From Aquilaria yunnanensis (taxonomy: Eukaryota; Streptophyta; Magnoliopsida; Malvales; Thymelaeaceae): a DNA stretch of 64,000 nt. The DNA is taken from the NCBI GenBank assembly GCA_039654915.1, contig CM077594.1:11436001-11500000 (forward strand). Direction: 5' to 3'. Of this stretch, positions 59,001-64,000 are shown one piece after another. The translations under genes and the position numbers were made by a program. Positions within the stretch are counted from its first letter, which is position 1. Each line of letters starts with the position of its first letter. The notes beneath the pieces were generated by a model, which saw nothing but the letters and a program-made list of their open reading frames with translations, made no database searches and had not been told where the DNA came from.

Positions 59001-59303
59001 GCAAGTAACGCCGTGCCACTGGCAGAAGTGAAGAGTTTGGTTCCAGGACTTCAAAATCTTGAGAGGATCACCGGTGATCTTGTTCTTGAACTCCACCAGA
59101 GCCCTATGATCTGTTTCATTTCCGAGTGGCTCCGCAGCGCCATGAGATCTGTAAAAACAGAGCAGTAGGAGAGCAATTAGGCTAGTACGTAAATGGAATT
59201 CCATATGCATGGCTTGCAAGTTCGTATAATAATTAGTTGGTTTGGTTTGGTGCATGGCAACTGAAGGTGATAAACTACTAACTCGATCGCAATTACAAAG
59301 CAA
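56007..59303 (-). pseudogene. LRR receptor-like kinase, subfamily XII type, truncated by a stop
   Basis: The paralogue of 33055-36349 has the same architecture: signal peptide, LRR N-cap, about 20 LRRs, CGG/PDC cap, transmembrane helix, kinase with GTGGFG, VAIK, HCD (non-RD) and DFG. The likely start is the ATG at 59210 (MHMEFH...), matching the paralogue; an in-frame ATG exists at 59303. Exon 1 runs to 56534 and exon 2 from 56446 to 56007. In exon 2 the conserved LLLE(M/L) segment reads LLL-stop: TAG at 56379-56381 (minus strand), a likely GAG-to-TAG change. The remaining about 120 codons stay open, so the lesion is young. A product would lack kinase subdomains X-XI. Confidence 0.9.
56447..56533 (-). 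other. Intron of receptor kinase 2
   Basis: 87 bp, donor CCAG|GTAATA and acceptor TACCCAG|AATATGG on the minus strand, same codon and phase as in the paralogue (130 bp there). Confidence 0.88.
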
Positions 59304-59496
59304 TTAACCACAATCATGCCGGACAACGACCTTGACTAATAAAGGACAATGATTTAGACAGCACTGGCCTTCACTGGTTTCGAGGAAAATGCCTTTTAGC
59401 CAGCCATCCAGATCTGAGCTTTGTTTGGCTTTCACATCTACACACCTTTGTTTACCTATGCCTTTGGAAATTACAATTTTCCTTCTTATTTTCTAA

Positions 59497-60702
59497 GGGT
59501 AAAATCCATTCATGGTCCCTTAGCTTTTATGTTTATCCTAAAGTAGTCCTTTATCTCATAAAATGCCTATTAAAGTCTCCTATCTTGTAGCTTGCATCCC
59601 ACACGAGTCCCTTCCATCAGTTTCTTCATTATATTTAATGGAACTTAGTGGTGTGGCATCTTTTGAGTCGATGTGATAGTAAAAAATGTCCCGTGGCCTC
59701 CTCTTTATTAACAAAGAAATGCCTATACTGAAAGAATAAAAGACTTTGGGCTACAATTGACACAAACATATAATTTTAGCGATTGAAAACACTAATTAGC
59801 TAAAATTCATCTTCATCTCCAACAACACAACAACGTTTTCTGGGTTCACTCATCATCTTCCCCAAGTCGCACGCTCGGCTTCTTCCAAAATCCCTGTATC
59901 GGACTATTTGATTTCTATGCAGATTGACACCAGGTTTTGCTCTTCCCCCAATTCAATTTCATTGCAGCTCCTCGACCAAAAATCTCAGGAGCCTTCTATT
60001 GAGAACGAAGGAGAAGACGATTCCCGAGAACAATGAAGACGAGCGATTCACCGTCGGTTCGTCTGAATAAGGAAACAAAAGGTTCCGCTCGTCTAGTGCG
60101 AGTGACGATCTTTTACTGAGAATTTTTTAATGAATCTTGTAGTAAGAATTTATTCATGAAAGCATTTACTCTAGCAATGTTGTTCTGCTTTGAAGTTATC
60201 TGGCTGCTGCTCCGTGAAGGTTTGGTTGAATTCTGAAAAATGAGTTGTTGTTAGTTTATTAAGGAAATAGACTCAGTACGAAAGTTCCATTAATTGAGTT
60301 GATTTTATTTCTCTGTCTTTTCTTCATGTTTGATCCTCTTTGAGCGAAGAAGATTGAATGCACGGTTAGCACAAATGTTTTGGTGGATAAGTTCGGCCTA
60401 ATCAATGTTTAAGTCCCTAAAACCATGCATTTAATTCAAGTTTAGCCTAAAAATTTTTTGTTCTTACAATATAGTCATTTGTTGTTGTAACATAAGAGGC
60501 CACATGGCATTTTGGGCTGCCTCATTGACCGAGAAGGTGTCATGCCATCAAGTTTCACCCGAGGAAATGAAGAAATTGACGGAAGGGACTAGATTAGGAC
60601 GCAAGTTATCAGGTAAGGGACTTTAATAGACACTTCTGAAGGTAAATGATCAATTTAGGACAAACATAAAAGCCAAGGGACTATGGATGGGTTTTTTTTC
60701 CT
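59497..60702. mobile_element. MULE-type element with gene-like interior (1,206 bp)
   Basis: TIRs of about 215 bp (GGGTAAAATCCATTCATGG at left; the right end inverted reads AGGAAAAAAAACCCATCC) continue through GTCCCTTAGCTTTTATG and TTTCTTCATT. The 9-bp TSDs are ATTTTCTAA (59488-59496) and ATTTCCTAA (60703-60711). The interior 59760-60480 is richer in GC. It includes a CT-rich stretch ending in TTTCATTGCAG that looks like an intron acceptor, suggesting captured host sequence. No protein domain is identified. Confidence 0.83.
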
Positions 60703-60711
60703 ATTTCCTAA

Positions 60712-61311
60712 CAATATGAGTCAATTATTAGTCAAGAGTAAGGAAAAATAATTGTTTGCCTTTCAAAAGAGACAAAAAGTACTGCAATTTAGGATGTCTG
60801 ATCATTGTCAAAAAGTGATTAGACTGAATTGTTGAAAATCGAAGTTTCTTTTCATTATTTTTTCTCTGTTTAAGCTAGACAAGTTATCTCATTCCATTGC
60901 TAGAGAGAGATAGAGAAAAATATTCTTTTCGAAACAATGGTTAAAAATGCTTAATTTTTTTTCCTTTTAGATTGTATACTAATTGAGAGACAAAATTTTA
61001 AGATGTCTGGAAAATATTTTTATTATACATGCGTACACATAAACACACACACACACATAGTAGTAATAGGGCACATTTGTTGCACGAGAGTTCAATATTT
61101 CCAAAATAATTTAAAATTATTATAACTATAGAACAACTAACTTGTTTTTGCTACATAAGGATATATTCTTATAGTTAAATGTGGAATAAAAACTTTAAAA
61201 GATGTTACACATATAATTTGTTTAAATCAGGAGTTATTTTCAATATTTCATTTTAAGGAAATTTATGAGTATTTCTCCATTATCATTTTTTTTTATTATG
61301 GTTGTACCAAC
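60712..61311. other. Intergenic AT-rich DNA
   Basis: No open frame or repeat pair seen, apart from a short (CA)n at about 61043-61056. Confidence 0.5.
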
Positions 61312-61711
61312 TAGAGGTGACCAATGGGCTGGGTTGACCTTGGCCCGACCCGGACCCGGGTTCGGGTCAAACTCGACACGGCATGGTCAAACCCAAACCC
61401 CGCATAGCATGGAATGGACTCGGAAGGTGACAGGGTGAATTTGGGCCTAGGAGAGGAGGGAAGCCCAAATCAGACGGACTAGCCCACAAACTCGCTCAAC
61501 CCGGGCCAACCCATGACCCAGCCGAATGTTCCCAGCTTCCCATTGCACAATTTTCATATTTTTTAAAAAATGGTAAAATTACACCCTCCCCCCGCCCCCA
61601 ACGGCTCCAATTTTTTTTTTTTTTTATTCTCAAACTTTTTCACCCACAGTCAACAGCCACTAACAGCTACTTTTTTAGGGCTTTTTGGGTAAAACTAATT
61701 TTTTCTTCACC

Positions 61712-61719
61712 TATAAATA
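61712..61719 (+). promoter_or_regulatory. TATA box of the hAT element
   Basis: CTATAAATAG about 170 bp upstream of the first candidate ATG (about 61888) and within the hAT 5' region. Confidence 0.55.
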
Positions 61720-61887
61720 GACAGCATCTTTCCCACACTTCCTCACACCAATCTTCTTTTTTCCAATCTCCTACAATATTCTCTCATTCTCTCTACTATC
61801 TTTCTCCAAGTTTTTTAATCTTTCATTAATATTTTCTTAATTGCTTCTTAATCATCTCTCCATTTCTTCAATTATTTTCTTTCACTA

Positions 61888-63993
61888 ATGGTTTCACAAG
61901 GGAAGAACTCCTGCAAGGGCAAGGGTGTTGCCTCCTCCTTATCTGGCACAGAGATCGGTTCATTTTTGTGAGGACATTTGTTCTGTAAAAATTGAGGCTC
62001 ACATTCACAAGAAATTGCCGACAATGATCCAAATATCGACATGACGGCATATAACATTGGCCTTGACGATCAACTATCTGATGATGACATTGAGGAAATT
62101 TCACAAACCCAACTTGGTGCCAAAGGGTCTCAACTAACGCGACAAAGCGAGTAACCCGACTGGAGTCAAGTGAAGAGCGGGAATTTGAAGGTTTCCGTTT
62201 GGGCATATTTTGAACAAGTTTTGAAAGGCGAAACGAGGTATGCCAACTGCAAATATTGCGCCAACAAATTTGCACAAAAATTGAACTCCGAGACGGGCAG
62301 CCTCACGAAGCACTTGAGCAAAGTCTATGGAGACATCAGCGGCATTTCTGATGGACAACCACAACTAATGGGTAGTGGTAGCTCCGGTGATCCAGGTATT
62401 TTTTGATTTAATCCAAAAACTGCTAGGCAAGGTTTATTAATTAGATGATGATTACTAAAAAACTATTTAGACAAGCTGAGGATAAACACTTAGAAAGATT
62501 CATTCAAGAAAATCTAAATCCTGCTTATAAAAAAATAACTAGGTAAACGACTAGAAGAAAAAACTTTAAACTGTATGAAACTAGGAGAAGTGATTTACAA
62601 GCATATTTTTCTACTGTTGATCATTGTCTATCATTTACATATGATATGTGGATATCTCCAATAGGACAAGACTATTATTGTGTCACTGCTCATTGGATAG
62701 ATGATGAATGAGTTATTCAAAAACGGATAATTGCTTTCAAATATAGGGAATTTGATCATACGGGTTGAAATATTTTCAACTGTATTATTGAAAGTTTGGG
62801 TGAATTTTTTGTTACTCATAAAGTTTTGTCTATTTCTTTTGACAATATTTCAAACAATGAGCCAACGGTGAGAGAATTGATAAAAGAAATAAAACCACCA
62901 CCTGATGGAAAATTTTTTCATGTTCGTTGCTTGTGTCACATTTTGAATTTATGTGTTCAAAATGGTATACAACAACTGCAAAACCAAATTAAGCCAATTT
63001 GCAATGCTTTACTTTTTGTTAAAACAAGAAATAAATTGGCTCGTGAATTTAAAATGTTTTGTTTTGAAAATGAGGTGAACTTTTCTTGGAAAATGTTTAA
63101 AATCGATTACCCCACTCGATGGAACTTAACATTTGAAATGTTAAACGACGCTCAACTATGGGCAAATCTTTTGACTCACTTTGTAAACTCAAAAGTGTAA
63201 GGCGACTGGCTAACGGACGAGGTTTGGGAAAAATTTTTTAAGTTAATTGAGTTATTTAGACAGTTTTATGAGGCAACAAACTTTTTCTTTGCGGTTTATT
63301 ACCCAACAGTGTACCAAGCAATATTATATTTTGTAAACATCGTCTATGTTTTCCACCAATACAAGGATGATGAGTTTTTAAAACCAATTGTTGAAGCAAT
63401 GCAAAAGAAATGACTTGATTATTTTTAACAAATCCTACAAATTTAGTTTATTGCATGTGCATTAGATCCAAATATCAAAATCACAGGTTGTCTGCAATTG
63501 TTAGAAGTATACTATCATACATATTTAGGTCAAGCACAAGTTTCTACATTTGCTATTTCTGCTGAAGCTGATCACAATCTAAGAGAGTTATACAAACTCT
63601 ACTCCGTTAAGCATTCTAATAAGGTTAGATCATCTAATCCAACACCCGCTCGACAATTCCACCTCCTTATTATCATTAAGGTTCAACTCAACGGTGAATA
63701 TCCTCAAACGACCGAGACCCACAAACTCAGGATTGGCAGAATGGAATGATTATCTCCGTACTTCATTTGAAAACAATGAGGAAGACATCCTCGAGTGCTG
63801 GAAGAACAAAAGAGAAAAATTCCCGATCTTATCCATACTAGCACAAGAGATTTTGGTAGTTTCAGTCTCAATCGTTGCCTCTGAGGCTGGCTTTAGTGCA
63901 GAGCAACGAGTCATCCCAGAGAAACGAGCAAGGCTCATACTAAATTCGTTAAGGTTTGCGTTTGTAACTGGGATTGGGCGCTTGTTGCTCTAA
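61888..63993 (+). pseudogene. hAT transposase (BED finger, RNase H-like, hATC), decayed
   Basis: BED finger at about 62190-62325 (VWAYFEQV, CKYCANKF, LTKHL), preceded by an acidic stretch and an in-frame TAA. Catalytic RNase H-like domain pieces occur near 62630-62740 (FTYDMWISPIGQDYYC) and 62840-62970 (NEPTVRELIK, FHVRCLCHILNLCVQ). The 62796-63200 open frame covers the middle. The C-terminal hATC dimerisation domain is at 63694-63993 (REKFPILSILAQEIL, SIVASEAGFS). At least five in-frame stops and one frameshift near 63700 rule out function. It resembles RICESLEEPER-type plant hAT proteins, not the Ac-like relic at 23.8-25.9 kb. Confidence 0.88.
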
Positions 63994-64000
63994 AGAAACA

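Larger units (their letters stand above)
61312..64000 (+). mobile_element. hAT element, left end and body, right end outside window
   Basis: It begins TAGAGGTGACCAATGGGCTG, a hAT-type TIR, with subterminal GACCCGGACCCGGGTTCGGG repeats. A TATA box at 61712-61719 precedes a plus-strand transposase relic. The 8 bp before it (GTACCAAC) would be the TSD; the partner lies beyond 64000. Confidence 0.82.

Noticed and set aside
61868..62364. Minus-strand frames of 61-135 codons
   Set aside because: They are antisense to the BED-finger region of the plus-strand hAT transposase.
1..64000. tRNA, rRNA or snRNA genes
   Set aside because: No clover-leaf A/B boxes or rRNA-like conserved stretches were recognised by eye; the only tRNA-related sequences are retrotransposon primer binding sites. 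A tRNAscan run would settle this.
1..64000. Endogenous plant pararetrovirus
   Set aside because: RT sequences here are accompanied by integrase, LTRs and, in one case, a chromodomain; no movement-protein or caulimovirid coat features are seen.

Overview
The window is nuclear DNA of a flowering plant, most likely a eudicot. It is AT-rich and intron-containing, carries two large LRR receptor-kinase loci, and is packed with plant transposons (Ty3/gypsy of Tat and chromovirus type, solo LTRs, TRIM-like elements, hAT, MULE and Tourist-like elements). No bacterial or organellar features are seen. Only one locus, the LRR receptor kinase at 33055-36349, looks like an intact protein-coding host gene. 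Everything here was read by eye: boundaries marked by target-site duplications (TSDs) are strong, while other repeat edges are approximate.

Left part (1-11364). Positions 1-6238 are the 5' two-thirds of a minus-strand Tat-type Ty3/gypsy element (5' LTR, PBS, gag, protease, RT, RNase H plus a second RNase H, integrase), broken by two frameshifts and three in-frame TGA codons. Next come AT-rich repeats with degenerate telomere-like motifs (6239-9250). The most unusual structure follows: a 1.06 kb array of palindrome-rich 62-64 bp units (9252-10308) in which GTGACC(G)GGTCAC alternates with GGTACC and GGTAACC boxes. The array flips orientation at about position 10000, giving a large imperfect palindrome. 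An AT-rich short-period array follows.

Middle left (11365-29000). A chromovirus (11365-20616; 5-bp TSD GCCTC) holds three younger insertions, each with its own TSD: a 2.07 kb solo LTR, a 1.54 kb hAT element and a 344 bp Tourist-like MITE. Just beyond it lies a fragment of a type II (alternative) NAD(P)H dehydrogenase gene. TRIM-like LTR arrays, a decayed hAT transposase gene (23.8-25.9 kb), minisatellites and a second telomere-like array follow.

Right part (29000-64000). Two tandemly duplicated subfamily-XII-type LRR receptor kinase loci lie on the minus strand. Locus 1 (33055-36349) is open throughout with one intron. Locus 2 (56007-59210) has a stop codon in the kinase domain. Their flanks are also duplicated. 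The space between them holds a nested block (copia-like repeat, hAT-like insert, 2.98 kb solo LTR), three MULE-type elements with 9-bp TSDs, and a perfect 570 bp tandem duplication. A fourth MULE-type element (59497-60702) lies upstream of locus 2. The window ends inside an hAT element carrying a decayed plus-strand transposase. The receptor kinases would act as plasma-membrane immune-type receptors; the rest is transposon-driven.
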